Assembly: GCA_965229785.1 (NCBI GenBank)
Contig: CBDDJS010000001.1
Span: forward strand, 5,952,001-6,016,000
Length of the DNA: 64,000 bases
Direction of reading: 5' to 3'
Origin: JAWPMT01 sp965229785
Lineage (GTDB): Bacteria; Bacteroidota; Bacteroidia; Cytophagales; Cyclobacteriaceae
Part shown: positions 27,869 through 36,607 of the stretch, piece after piece
How positions within the stretch are numbered: position 1 is the stretch's first letter
How the letters are laid out: each line of letters begins with the position of its first letter
Notes under the pieces: model-generated
The model's input: only the letters and a program-made list of their open reading frames with translations
Told to the model about the DNA's origin: nothing
Databases searched by the model: none
Position numbers and translations under genes: made by a program

Positions 27869-29038
27869 TTGAACTTCGTCAATCAATCCAGTTGTTTTCC
27901 CAATTCAGACCAGCGGTTGCTTCTTGAAGCTTGTATTTTTCCATCCGACAAAGGCGTTGATTCCTTTTTACAATGGAAAGACCACCTGAAACTGGACTTC
28001 AGTAACACAAAGAGCATCCTGTCCTCGATGTTTGACCAATTGGATGAAGCCTCGAGAAGATTACTCCCTTACCTGTACAAAAAATACCAGTCAAATCCTG
28101 ATCCGCTGATACAATCGATAAAGGGATACTATCGTCATTGCTGGTACAAAAATCAGATCCTGATCCATGAATTGAAAGGGGTGGTAGGTTCGTTGCACGC
28201 TGAAGGGATCGATACCATGCTCACCAAAGGGATGGCGCTCTCAAGCCTGTATTATAATGATCTAGGTAGTCGCCCCATGAATGACCTGGATTTGATCGTC
28301 CCACTTGAGCAAACTCCACAGGTCTTTGAAATGATCCAGGACATGGGATGGGTTGACGCACGAACCGGGACACGGGTAAAGGGTTCAACCAGGGTACTAT
28401 CGGATTCCCGGACGTTTAAAAATGCAAAAGGGCATGAACTGGACTTGCATTGGCGCGTTGTAAGGGAAGCACTGAATCCAGCATGGAATCAACGAATGTG
28501 GGAAGATCGTATTGAAATCGAAGTAAGCGAATTGACCTGTGCTACTTTGCATCCGACAGACCAATTGATCCACACTTTGCTGCATGGGTTGGAATGGAAT
28601 CAGGTAGCCTCTGTCCGATGGATACTGGATGCTATACTTATTCTTAAGAACGAAAGGGATTTCGATTGGGAATTGTGTAGTCAAAAAGCGGAACAATATT
28701 CCATCAGTCCGTTTTTGGAAAATGGCATGAAATATCTCGAGACTTTTGATGATTTTATTCTCGAAAACTGTAAGCTGATTACCTCTCGATTATCGAGGCG
28801 TTACTATCAATTGAAACTGAAGCCAAAAGAACCCGGAGACCTCACTCACTTGCGTATACGATTACTGCAATTGAGATTGTTCTACCCAGGCACATTTTTA
28901 GAAGGACTGATGGCATTCGTCGCTACTTTCTCCTGGAACTGGACCTTAAAAGGAAACAAATTTCACGCGATCTGGGCGTTAGTGGGTCAGGCCCTCGGCT
29001 TTAAGCAACACCCTTCCACAGGTCATGGATCCAAGTAG
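27869..29038 (+). CDS. Nucleotidyltransferase family protein (PF14907-like)
   Basis: 389 aa from TTG 27869; no upstream ATG is in frame. The block TMLTKGMALSSLYYND followed by SRPMNDLDLIVP gives the G-S-like and DxD nucleotidyltransferase-fold motifs of the 'uncharacterised nucleotidyltransferase' family. GHELDLHWRV supplies the third Asp. Relatives in lasso-peptide loci (PsmN of pseudomycoidin) are reported to add sugars to a phosphorylated peptide; others sit with HprK-like and PqqD-like genes. It overlaps the kinase-like gene by 14 nt. Confidence 0.8.
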   Translation: MNFVNQSSCFPNSDQRLLLEACIFPSDKGVDSFLQWKDHLKLDFSNTKSILSSMFDQLDEASRRLLPYLYKKYQSNPDPLIQSIKGYYRHCWYKNQILIHELKGVVGSLHAEGIDTMLTKGMALSSLYYNDLGSRPMNDLDLIVPLEQTPQVFEMIQDMGWVDARTGTRVKGSTRVLSDSRTFKNAKGHELDLHWRVVREALNPAWNQRMWEDRIEIEVSELTCATLHPTDQLIHTLLHGLEWNQVASVRWILDAILILKNERDFDWELCSQKAEQYSISPFLENGMKYLETFDDFILENCKLITSRLSRRYYQLKLKPKEPGDLTHLRIRLLQLRLFYPGTFLEGLMAFVATFSWNWTLKGNKFHAIWALVGQALGFKQHPSTGHGSK

Positions 29039-30014
29039 AAGTTTCCTGCACGCATGCCTGGCAGGATTGATTCCCCAGCGCACAAAGCGATATGAAATTG
29101 GTGGTTACTGGATCGATATTCACTTTGAGTCTGAGTCACTATACCGCTACTTCGGAATGGCGATCACACATTTGGAAAAGGAGGAAAAGACCAGGGCGGA
29201 CTTTCAAATTTTTGTACGAGATCAGAAAGTATTGCCTCGGCCGTTCTGGAGCTGGGAAGACATTGATAACCAGGGAAATTTAGTATCAAATGGGAACGTG
29301 TGGATCAATTATGAGCACTGGAACGGGATACTTCGTGTGTTTGATCCAGAGGACCACAAAGCCATATTTTGGGTTCGCGATCTGGCTACTATTCCTATCT
29401 GGCACCGTAGTTTCCCCTTCCGGACTATATTGACTCGGCTTTTCGAACAAACTCCTCTTCAACCCGTTCATTCGTCCGCCATCGCCTGGCAAGGAAAAGC
29501 CGTTTTATTGGCCGGAGCGAGTGGTTCGGGTAAAAGTTCCACTGCCCTGGCGTCACTATTACATGGGCTGGATTTTCTGGGAGACGATTTTAATTTGGTT
29601 CACACAGAAGAGTTCACGCTTCATAGCCTGTTTAGCATTGCCAAATTAGAAAAGCGTCAACTGGATGTTTTTCCTACTTTACGTTCGTTTCCAAGGGTGG
29701 GAGATGAGGAAAAAGATCAGATAGAGGTGGCCCGGCATTTCTCTGATCAGGTTGTCAGGTCAGCAAAATTAAAAGCAGTTCTTTTCCCGAGAATCAGCAG
29801 ATTAAAGTCGACAAGCATAATACCAATTGACGCCAGAGAGGCCCTTCAACAAATCAGTCGAAGCACATTGGAACTTCTCCAGGGAAACAGAATGGTGCAT
29901 TTCCATAAGTTAGGGAAGGTCTGTCGGAAATTGCCCTGTTACCAGCTAGCTTTGAGTGAAGACTACTCGGAAATAGTCAATACGTTACGAAGATTCCTGG
30001 AAGATGAAGAATAG
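29025..30014 (+). CDS. HPr kinase-like P-loop protein
   Basis: 329 aa. Walker A GASGSGKSS lies at about 165-173, with FLGDDFNLV matching the Asp-Asp motif of HPr kinase/phosphorylase. The N-terminal half is a separate domain ending in VHSSAIAWQGKAVLLA. This is the arrangement of HprK-related proteins that occur with PqqD-like partners, and of peptide kinases (ThcoK, PadeK) of phosphorylated lasso peptides. It has no HPr-binding C-terminal motif that I can point to, so sugar-transport control is unlikely. It overlaps both neighbours. Confidence 0.8.
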   Translation: MDPSRSFLHACLAGLIPQRTKRYEIGGYWIDIHFESESLYRYFGMAITHLEKEEKTRADFQIFVRDQKVLPRPFWSWEDIDNQGNLVSNGNVWINYEHWNGILRVFDPEDHKAIFWVRDLATIPIWHRSFPFRTILTRLFEQTPLQPVHSSAIAWQGKAVLLAGASGSGKSSTALASLLHGLDFLGDDFNLVHTEEFTLHSLFSIAKLEKRQLDVFPTLRSFPRVGDEEKDQIEVARHFSDQVVRSAKLKAVLFPRISRLKSTSIIPIDAREALQQISRSTLELLQGNRMVHFHKLGKVCRKLPCYQLALSEDYSEIVNTLRRFLEDEE

Positions 30015-30684
30015 TATTTCGGTTATCGTTATTGCGCGTAATGCGGAGGCATTTATAGCCGGAGCTCTGGAAAGTATATTGAATCAAACGATCTCCGTTG
30101 CCGAAGTATTAGTAATAGACGGACATTCGTCGGATAGGACAAAAGATATTTGTGAGCAATACCCTCAAGTCACCTTTCACGAACAAATAGGTCAGGGCAT
30201 ACCCAACGCTTATAATCAGGGAATTGCGCTGGCCAAGGGAGAATTGATTGCTTTCAACTCATCAGATGACCTCTGGGAACCGGAGAAATTAGCCTGGCAA
30301 ATTCAGGTTTTGAAAGAAAACCCTTCTCTGCAAATGGTCGTTGGCAAAGCCATTCACTTCCTCGATGACAGCCTGACATCCGCACCTCCGGGGTTTCGAA
30401 CATCACTACTTGAAGAAAGTAAAAATGCCTATATCATGGAGACATTGCTGGCCAAAAGGGAAGTCTTCAAGCAGGTCGGAGGATTCGACGAATCGTTAAG
30501 GGTATCAGAAGACACGGATTGGTACGGGCGCGCTTTTGATCAGGGGATCAACCACTTTTGCGTAGAAAAGACGGTAATCAGAAAGCGCGTTCACAACAAG
30601 AATGCTACGCTGGAACAAAACGGAACAGAAGATTTACTTGCCAGTCTTCGGACCTCTATTTTGCGGAAGCGAGCTGGTAAATAG
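30004..30684 (+). CDS. GT2 glycosyltransferase, atypical metal motif
   Basis: 226 aa. It begins SISVIVIARNAEAFIAGAL and has VLVIDGHSSDRT, but the usual D-x-D region reads FNSSDDLW (about 84-91), as in some lipid-A/EpsE-type GT2 proteins. VSEDTDWYGRA supplies the ED motif. The start overlaps the kinase-like gene by 11 nt. Its last 51 nt overlap the convergent hydroxylase gene. Confidence 0.88.
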   Translation: MKNSISVIVIARNAEAFIAGALESILNQTISVAEVLVIDGHSSDRTKDICEQYPQVTFHEQIGQGIPNAYNQGIALAKGELIAFNSSDDLWEPEKLAWQIQVLKENPSLQMVVGKAIHFLDDSLTSAPPGFRTSLLEESKNAYIMETLLAKREVFKQVGGFDESLRVSEDTDWYGRAFDQGINHFCVEKTVIRKRVHNKNATLEQNGTEDLLASLRTSILRKRAGK

Positions 30685-31572
30685 TCGCATGACTGGACTT
30701 AAAATGCCCTGCCAAAACAGCGCATAATCTGTCCACAGATTTCTGACATATCCTCGGTGGTTGTGAGGGCTTTCGGGAACCCCAATCTGATCCACCTGCT
30801 CGGACGCCTTGAACGTTCCGAATAATTTATCCCAAAAACAGAATATCGTACCGTAATTACATTGTCCTTGCTGCGTATTGAAAGCATGATGGAGGCGATG
30901 TGCTTTCGGTGAAATGATCACATTTTTACCGATCCAACCAAAGTCCCAATCGAAATTAGCATGTTGTATTGAACTCAGGAGCTCTCTTAAAATACTGTAA
31001 ATCAGAAAGTGTTCTAATGGGGTACCAAACAATAAAATTGGAATGGCATAGAAAACACTTTTAATCGCCATGTTCCCAAAGGGGTGGGTTCGCTTAGCAG
31101 ACAGGATCACGAAATCCTCGCAGGAATGATGAAAATGATGAACATTCCAGAAAGTGGGGCTCTGATGTTGAAGTCGATGAAACCAGTAATCCAGAAAATC
31201 GATGAACAAGAAGAAAAGAAATGCTTCCAGAAAGGGTTGATTCAACTGATTCAGAGGCTGAAAGTGAATGAACTGCTTCATGAAACCATGAAAATAGGCG
31301 GAGATTCCAAAAGAAAGCGCAAAGCTCATAAGGATGGAAAGCTGAGAAGCGACCATCAGGTAAGAGAAGAAATCTAATCGGATGCTACGGGATGGTCGAT
31401 TGATTAATCGGAAGATCGTGGATTTTTCATAACCAAAATAGAGTAAGTCCAGCAGTAAAATACTTAGACTTGCCAACGGCATGATGATGATGAGGTCCCA
31501 ATTATCTACGTACGACCGTCGAAAGAAATTCAAAATTTTTTCTACCCAAACCCATATTTCATTATCCATCAT
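30634..31572 (-). CDS. Fatty acid hydroxylase / sterol desaturase superfamily protein
   Basis: 312 aa with four or more membrane segments and the three His clusters of the non-haem di-iron superfamily: H132-x3-H136, H145-x2-HH(148-149), and H225-x2-HH(228-229), with H204 in SIQHANF. The enzymes hydroxylate or desaturate lipids in the membrane. In this locus it may modify the lipid carrier or an acyl group, or be unrelated. It is convergent with and overlaps a GT2 gene by 51 nt, and is only 6 nt from a divergent GT2 start. Confidence 0.88.
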   Translation of the reverse strand: MMDNEIWVWVEKILNFFRRSYVDNWDLIIIMPLASLSILLLDLLYFGYEKSTIFRLINRPSRSIRLDFFSYLMVASQLSILMSFALSFGISAYFHGFMKQFIHFQPLNQLNQPFLEAFLFFLFIDFLDYWFHRLQHQSPTFWNVHHFHHSCEDFVILSAKRTHPFGNMAIKSVFYAIPILLFGTPLEHFLIYSILRELLSSIQHANFDWDFGWIGKNVIISPKAHRLHHAFNTQQGQCNYGTIFCFWDKLFGTFKASEQVDQIGVPESPHNHRGYVRNLWTDYALFWQGILSPVMRLFTSSLPQNRGPKTGK

Positions 31573-31578
31573 TATTGA

Positions 31579-32850
31579 ATGATTCTCACGAATAACTCAG
31601 TTGCCAGAGAAGATGACCTTCCGTTGATCAGCGTGATCATTCCAGCTTTTAATGCCGCAAAATACATTAAAAGGGCTATAAAAAGTGTGCTAAGTCAGAG
31701 CTACACGAAATGGGAAGTAGTGGTCATTGACGATGGCAGCACTGACCGACTGTTACAAGTACTGGAAGTATTTCAGTCTGATGAAAGGATTACTTATTAT
31801 CATCAGGAAAACGCGGGCCCGGCACAGGCGCGCAATCATGGATTAAAGAAGTCTCAGGGTGAATTGATCGCCTTTCTGGACGCTGATGATGAATATCCTG
31901 AAGATAAGCTGATGACTCAGTGGGATTATCTATCAAAACACCCGACAATTGATTTTGTCTCGGGGAGAATTCAGTACATGGGAGGTACGGAGTTGGAAGC
32001 CAGTTTTTTGTTTGAAGATCAGGATGAGCGATCTATGAAGAACGTGCATCTCGGAGCTGTTCTTTGTCGACGAACAGTTTTTGAAACAGTGGGCCTCTTC
32101 GACGAAAGCCTACGACAATCTGAAGATGTGGACTGGTGGATGCGATGTTTGGAAAAAGGTATCCAATACACTTTTCTTCCTCAAACGTTTTTGCGGTATT
32201 ATCGTCACGGGAGCAACATGACCCTGGATCAGGTTGAAAACAATCATTTTTTTTTCAAAGCACTACATCAATCAATCGGGAGAAGAAGAGCCACGAATAC
32301 GGGGAAATTACCTCATTTAATGCAGTCATCGGAATCCGGGAAGTTTAATGGAGTCCCTGAGGTTTCCATACTGATTTGGTTAACTTCCGTCGATTTGCCA
32401 AACTTAAGTACGGTATTAAATCAGGAATTCAGCTCATTTGAGCTTATTCTTTTGTATCCGGAGCATCTGAAACTGCCGGTTAGTGAAGAAATCACTTCAT
32501 ATGTTCACCAGTCATTTCCAGCGGAAGATTTTGATGCCGCGCTGGTCGCAGGCTTTGAACAGGCAATGGGAAATTATGTCTGTGTGTTTACGTCACAAGC
32601 TAAATGGATTTCCAAAAAACTTGCTCTTCAATTGGAATTCCTTAAGAAGAACACAAGATTTGATTCCTGTTCATGCCTTGTGGGCCACGGATCAGAAGAT
32701 CAGTTGGCGTCCATCCATTCGCCGCAGGACAATTACCCAAGGTTGTTTCGCCGTTCTTCGTATACACCTGCAGACCAATTTGTCGACGCTTTCAAGAATA
32801 GCGACCCTTCGGATAATATCCTTCCCCGGGTATTGGAGTATCATGGTTAA
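31579..32850 (+). CDS. GT2 glycosyltransferase with a second, degenerate GT2-like domain
   Basis: 423 aa. Residues 14-235 form a normal GT2 domain (ISVIIPAFNAAKYI, VIDDGSTD, D101-A102-D103, QSEDVDWW). The remaining part from about 255 starts again with PEVSILIWL, continues LNQEFSSFELILLYP and AGFEQAMGNYVCVFTSQAKW, which copies the spacing of a GT2 domain but has lost the DxD. It looks like a duplicated, inactive domain, perhaps for acceptor binding. The start lies 6 nt from a divergent gene. Confidence 0.85.
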   Translation: MILTNNSVAREDDLPLISVIIPAFNAAKYIKRAIKSVLSQSYTKWEVVVIDDGSTDRLLQVLEVFQSDERITYYHQENAGPAQARNHGLKKSQGELIAFLDADDEYPEDKLMTQWDYLSKHPTIDFVSGRIQYMGGTELEASFLFEDQDERSMKNVHLGAVLCRRTVFETVGLFDESLRQSEDVDWWMRCLEKGIQYTFLPQTFLRYYRHGSNMTLDQVENNHFFFKALHQSIGRRRATNTGKLPHLMQSSESGKFNGVPEVSILIWLTSVDLPNLSTVLNQEFSSFELILLYPEHLKLPVSEEITSYVHQSFPAEDFDAALVAGFEQAMGNYVCVFTSQAKWISKKLALQLEFLKKNTRFDSCSCLVGHGSEDQLASIHSPQDNYPRLFRRSSYTPADQFVDAFKNSDPSDNILPRVLEYHG

Positions 32851-32862
32851 AGCAAGGAGACC

Positions 32863-33780
32863 TCAGATAAAATCCTCCGGAGCGTAATATTTACCGGAGC
32901 GACCTAGAAGTCCGTGCCAAATGCCGATCAGATGTTTCCTCGTCAGACGAGGGACTTTACCTCTTCGGAGAACATTGGCAGATAAAAATCTCATTGAAAA
33001 TCGGGATAGGAAATGAAGTGTTCTTTTAATAGAAGCATGGCGTTTCGTGAAAAGGAAAAGATTACGGTAGAGATAGTAGTCCATGACCTCCAGCAACGCT
33101 TCATTCGAATTGGTGCTTCCTTGTTTTTCATGGAAGACACGACTCGAACCTACCCAATAGGAAGGAATTCCATCAGCCAATAAGCTGAGGCAATAGTCAG
33201 TCTCTTCGTAATACAGAAAATATTCCCGGTTCAGGAAACCATACGAGTTGATCACTTTAATGGGAATCAGCATGCTGTAGCCAGTCACATTAGTAACCGT
33301 AAGCGTAATACCACTTGCAAGCTCGTTAATTGGAATTTCCTTAAAATCCGTCACACGGTTTTTCGAAGCATTTACCCGATAGATGGCATCAGGTCGTGGT
33401 TGGCCATCCTTGTCCAACGCCATACTGCCATATATGCCAGCTCCATGCTTCTGATACGCTGTAATCAGTGTAGAAAGTGTGTCATCAAACACAAGGGTAT
33501 CATTATTGAGCAGCCAGAAAAGATCAAATGATTGGTTTTGGGCATAATCCAATGCTTTTTTATGACCTTCAGCAAATCCCAGGTTTTCTGAATTTCGAAA
33601 GACCTGAATGGATGGAAAGCTTGTGCGTAAGGCGATTTCATCGAAATCGGGGGAATGATTATCAGTAACGCAAATGCTCAATTCCGGATAGGACAAAGTC
33701 GATAGAGACTCCAAACATCTGATCGTTTTTGAAAATGAATGCCAGTTAAGAACTGATACGACTACTTTAGGTGAACTCAT
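32863..33780 (-). CDS. GT2 glycosyltransferase (rhamnosyltransferase-like)
   Basis: 305 aa. VVSVLNWHSFSKTIRCLESL, the N92-N93-D94 motif in WLLNNDTLVF, and YFLYYEETDYCLSL match the RfbF/WbbL type of glycosyltransferase. It is predicted to be cytoplasmic, with a basic C-terminus. It overlaps the preceding minus-strand GT2 gene by 14 nt, so the two form one unit. Confidence 0.88.
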   Translation of the reverse strand: MSSPKVVVSVLNWHSFSKTIRCLESLSTLSYPELSICVTDNHSPDFDEIALRTSFPSIQVFRNSENLGFAEGHKKALDYAQNQSFDLFWLLNNDTLVFDDTLSTLITAYQKHGAGIYGSMALDKDGQPRPDAIYRVNASKNRVTDFKEIPINELASGITLTVTNVTGYSMLIPIKVINSYGFLNREYFLYYEETDYCLSLLADGIPSYWVGSSRVFHEKQGSTNSNEALLEVMDYYLYRNLFLFTKRHASIKRTLHFLSRFSMRFLSANVLRRGKVPRLTRKHLIGIWHGLLGRSGKYYAPEDFI

Positions 33781-34651
33781 GTCGCTTGACCGCTTGTCTG
33801 GATTGCTTTCCGGTTAATAGCCGTAGATGCATGACTGAATAGCCAATTAATAAGCAAAACCATTGCAAGATAGCCAACGCGAAATTGGCCAACCGACTTT
33901 TATCCTTTGGTAGAAACGGAAGTGGAAAAGTAGCTACCCGATGCCGGGTACGGATCAAACGATTCCCCTGGCCATAGGCATAGAAACGCCGAACAAACCC
34001 GCGAAGGCCGTCATGGTAGTCATGCCTGACTACTGAGTTTTCGGCAAAAGCCAGTGGTTTTTCCTGCATCAGACGAAGACCCAGGTCCATATCCTCACAG
34101 GCGAAAACGAAGAACTCATTGAATCCGGATTTTGCTTCGAATAACTCCTTTCTGATGAGGAAATTAGCGGTGACCAGATATTTAGGTTTGATACGGCCCT
34201 GCTCATCTTTTACCTCTGGAGGGCGATGGATCTGCTGACTAAAGTAATATTCAGATATCGGATCTTTTTCCAGGGCATCAACTCTTCCAATGTATGCACT
34301 TGCTTCAGAGGTCAGGTGGAGATAACCTCGAATACTTTCGTCGGTTGGGACGCAATCACTATCAATGAACAAAAGCCATTTCCCCAAGGCAGCCTTTGCT
34401 CCCCGGTTCCGGGCGGCCCCGGGCCCTTTTTGCGAACAGTTGATGATCCGTATGGGAATCGGTGAATTTTCTTGGCCTTCAGATAGGGCTAATGGAGGGA
34501 CTGACAAATTATCGACCAGGATGATTTCCTTTGGTAAAGAATCTGCATCCTGCGTTTCCCAAAGATGCTTCAGAAATTTATCAACGCCATCTTGATTATC
34601 CTTTACGGGTATGATTAATGAGATTTCGTTTGGATCCAGGGTAATGCTCAT
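33767..34651 (-). CDS. GT2 glycosyltransferase
   Basis: 294 aa. SLIIPVKDNQDGVDKFLKHL, the D97-S98-D99 motif in LFIDSDCVPT and FFVFACEDMDLGLRL are GT2 signatures. One hydrophobic segment lies near residue 255-275. First gene of a two-gene minus-strand unit at the right end of the polysaccharide locus. Confidence 0.88.
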   Translation of the reverse strand: MSITLDPNEISLIIPVKDNQDGVDKFLKHLWETQDADSLPKEIILVDNLSVPPLALSEGQENSPIPIRIINCSQKGPGAARNRGAKAALGKWLLFIDSDCVPTDESIRGYLHLTSEASAYIGRVDALEKDPISEYYFSQQIHRPPEVKDEQGRIKPKYLVTANFLIRKELFEAKSGFNEFFVFACEDMDLGLRLMQEKPLAFAENSVVRHDYHDGLRGFVRRFYAYGQGNRLIRTRHRVATFPLPFLPKDKSRLANFALAILQWFCLLIGYSVMHLRLLTGKQSRQAVKRHEFT

Positions 34652-34716
34652 TCACTAAGCGCTATTCAACCAAAGGTCATAGAAAAATGACAAAGAATTT
34701 GAAAATGAGATTCTAA

Positions 34717-34957
34717 TTTCGGATCAAGCGGTAAATCTGGGAATGAATATAATTTCTCCATTGATCCAAAGTGATTGAGTTAATCCGTTATTTCGTTTTT
34801 CTGCTTTTGTAAAGGGTGATTTCTTGGTTTTGGATTTCCTGCCGAAGGTACGGTGAACCACTTTGAACAGATTACTCTAGCAACGGTAGCATAATATCCC
34901 TAAGATGAAATTAATACAATTTAAGGATGGTCCTCAGAAATACCGCTTGATCCCAAA
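34717..34957. repeat. Inverted-repeat element (MITE-like candidate)
   Basis: Arm 34717-34733 and the reverse complement of 34941-34957 agree in 16 of 17 bases, and similarity continues inward for several bases. They enclose 207 bases without an ORF. A short perfect hairpin (TTGATCCC, 7-nt loop, GGGATCAA; 34947-34969) overlaps the right arm. It lies between a glycosyltransferase gene and tRNA-Phe. No target-site duplication is obvious. Confidence 0.45.
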
Positions 34958-34989
34958 TTTCGGGATCAAAAGCAAGACTGAAATTAAAC

Positions 34990-35018
34990 AAAAAAACCCC
35001 TGCAAAAGCAGAGGTTTT
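34990..35018 (-). terminator. Rho-independent terminator of tRNA-Phe
   Basis: On the minus strand a stem of 11 positions with one mismatch (35018-35008 with 35003-34993), a 4-nt loop and a run of T residues follow the tRNA 3' end by about 5 nt. Confidence 0.75.
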
Positions 35019-35022
35019 AATG

Positions 35023-35095
35023 TGGTGCTGAGTGGATTCGAACCACCGACTCACGGATTTTCAGTCCGATGCTCTACCAACTGAGCTACAGCACC
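35023..35095 (-). tRNA. tRNA-Phe (GAA)
   Basis: 73 nt with a perfect 7-bp acceptor stem (GGTGCTG / CAGCACC), D-loop AGCTCAGTTGGTAGAGC, anticodon GAA at 35062-35060 in an ACTGAAAATCC loop, and T-arm GGTTCGAATCC. Discriminator base A; CCA is not encoded. Confidence 0.97.
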
Positions 35096-35110
35096 CTGAA
35101 AAAGTGGATG

Positions 35111-35140
35111 CAAAAGTAGATAAAACTATTTAACTACCAA
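35111..35140 (-). promoter_or_regulatory. Promoter of tRNA-Phe
   Basis: On the minus strand TTG (35140-35138), 19 nt, then TACTTTTG (35118-35111): a full match to the Bacteroidota -33/-7 consensus. Transcription would begin a few bases before the mature tRNA end at 35095. Confidence 0.7.
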
Positions 35141-35211
35141 GCCTTATGTAAGAATTGCTTTGAAGATATTTAAAAAATACTCTGCATGCATACTATTTTC
35201 GGCTTCTCCTG

Positions 35212-35219
35212 TATATTTG
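35212..35219 (+). promoter_or_regulatory. Candidate -7 box for the Fe-S oxidoreductase genes
   Basis: TATATTTG matches TAnnTTTG, 34 nt before the ATG at 35254. No TTG stands at the expected distance upstream. Confidence 0.4.
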
Positions 35220-35253
35220 GGAACATTAATCCAAAAACCATTCTTCATCAGAC

Positions 35254-36579
35254 ATGGCCATCGTTGCACAAATCGCCTTTATTCTTATCGCGGGTTTCTT
35301 CGGATTCCTCATCTATAAACGCGTTACAAGGATCAAAAAAAATATTCAATTGGGAAGAGATCAGGAAATTGCCCCTGATCCGGCTCGCTGGTCCAATCTG
35401 ATCCTGATTGCATTTGGGCAGAAGAAGATGTTCAAAAGGATCATCCCTGCTGTGTTCCACCTTTTTATTTACGTAGGATTTGTCCTGATCAATCTGGAGG
35501 TGCTGGAAATCATCATTGATGGTGTTACGGGAAGTCACCGGATTTTTGCGCCACTTTTAGGCTCAGCATATGCACCACTCATTTCATTCTTTGAAGTGCT
35601 GGCTGTGTTGGTGCTGTTGGCTTGTGTGGTTTTCCTGATCCGAAGGAATGTGGTCAAAGTGCCAAGATTCACCAAGCCTGAAATGAATGGCTGGCCAGCG
35701 ATGGACGGTAATCTGATCCTTGTGATAGAGATCGTCTTAATGGTTGCAATCCTATCCATGAATGCTGCTGATTTAGTACTTCAAAGTCGTGGCATTGATC
35801 ACTACCCTGAAACCGGTGATTTTTTGGTCAGTAGTGGTATGACCGGGTGGTTTTCCGGATTAAGCGCAGGAGCCTTAGTGATCGTAGAAAGAGCGGCCTG
35901 GTGGTTCCACATCATAGGCATTTTCGCTTTCGCTTTATATGTTACTTATTCTAAGCACTTGCACATTTTTATGGCTTTCCCCAACACGTATTTTGGCAAA
36001 ATCCAGCCAAAAGGCCAGATGGACAATATGCCTGAAATTACCAATGAAGTGAAAATGATGCTGGGAATGCCGGCTGAAGGAGATCAGGCACCACCACCGG
36101 AAGGAATGAAGTTCGGTGCAAAGGACATCAACGATCTGAGCTGGAAAAACCTAATGGATGCTTATGCCTGTACGGAGTGTGGCCGATGTACCTCCGAATG
36201 CCCCGCGAACCTGACAGGAAAAAAACTCTCTCCGAGAAAAGTGATGATGGACACCCGAGACCGAATGGAGGAAGTTGGATTGTCTTTGGATAAAGGAGGC
36301 AAAGGCCTGGAAGATGGCAAGTCTTTATTAGGCGATTATGTGACGAAGGAGGAGATCAATGCCTGTACCAATTGCAATGCGTGTGTGGAAGCTTGTCCCG
36401 TCAGCATCAATCCTCTTGATATTATCCTACAAATGCGTAGATATGTCGCGATGGAAGAATCTGGTTCTCCGGCTTCCTGGAATTCCATGTTCCAAAACGT
36501 GGAAACCAATTTCGCACCCTGGAAATTTTCGCCTCAGGATCGCTTCAACTGGGCAGATGAATTAAAGAATAAAGCTTAA
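35254..36579 (+). CDS. Membrane-bound (Fe-S) oxidoreductase, HdrC/NarI-like fusion
   Basis: 441 aa. Five or so transmembrane segments fill the first 250 residues (NarI-like region). They are followed by two ferredoxin motifs, C306-x2-C309-x2-C312-x3-C316 and C371-x2-C374-x2-C377-x3-C381, each expected to bind a [4Fe-4S] cluster. It should pass electrons between a membrane quinone or haem partner and the CCG-domain subunit encoded 28 nt downstream. The pair resembles heterodisulfide-reductase- or LutA/GlpC-like units widely conserved in Bacteroidota. The physiological donor is unknown. Confidence 0.9.
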   Translation: MAIVAQIAFILIAGFFGFLIYKRVTRIKKNIQLGRDQEIAPDPARWSNLILIAFGQKKMFKRIIPAVFHLFIYVGFVLINLEVLEIIIDGVTGSHRIFAPLLGSAYAPLISFFEVLAVLVLLACVVFLIRRNVVKVPRFTKPEMNGWPAMDGNLILVIEIVLMVAILSMNAADLVLQSRGIDHYPETGDFLVSSGMTGWFSGLSAGALVIVERAAWWFHIIGIFAFALYVTYSKHLHIFMAFPNTYFGKIQPKGQMDNMPEITNEVKMMLGMPAEGDQAPPPEGMKFGAKDINDLSWKNLMDAYACTECGRCTSECPANLTGKKLSPRKVMMDTRDRMEEVGLSLDKGGKGLEDGKSLLGDYVTKEEINACTNCNACVEACPVSINPLDIILQMRRYVAMEESGSPASWNSMFQNVETNFAPWKFSPQDRFNWADELKNKA

Positions 36580-36607
36580 AAACAACCCCCGATTAAGTAA
36601 AGAAATT

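Noticed and set aside
24940..30684. Calling the cassette a lasso-peptide cluster
   Set aside because: No asparagine-synthetase-like cyclase, no transglutaminase-like protease and no clear precursor are present.
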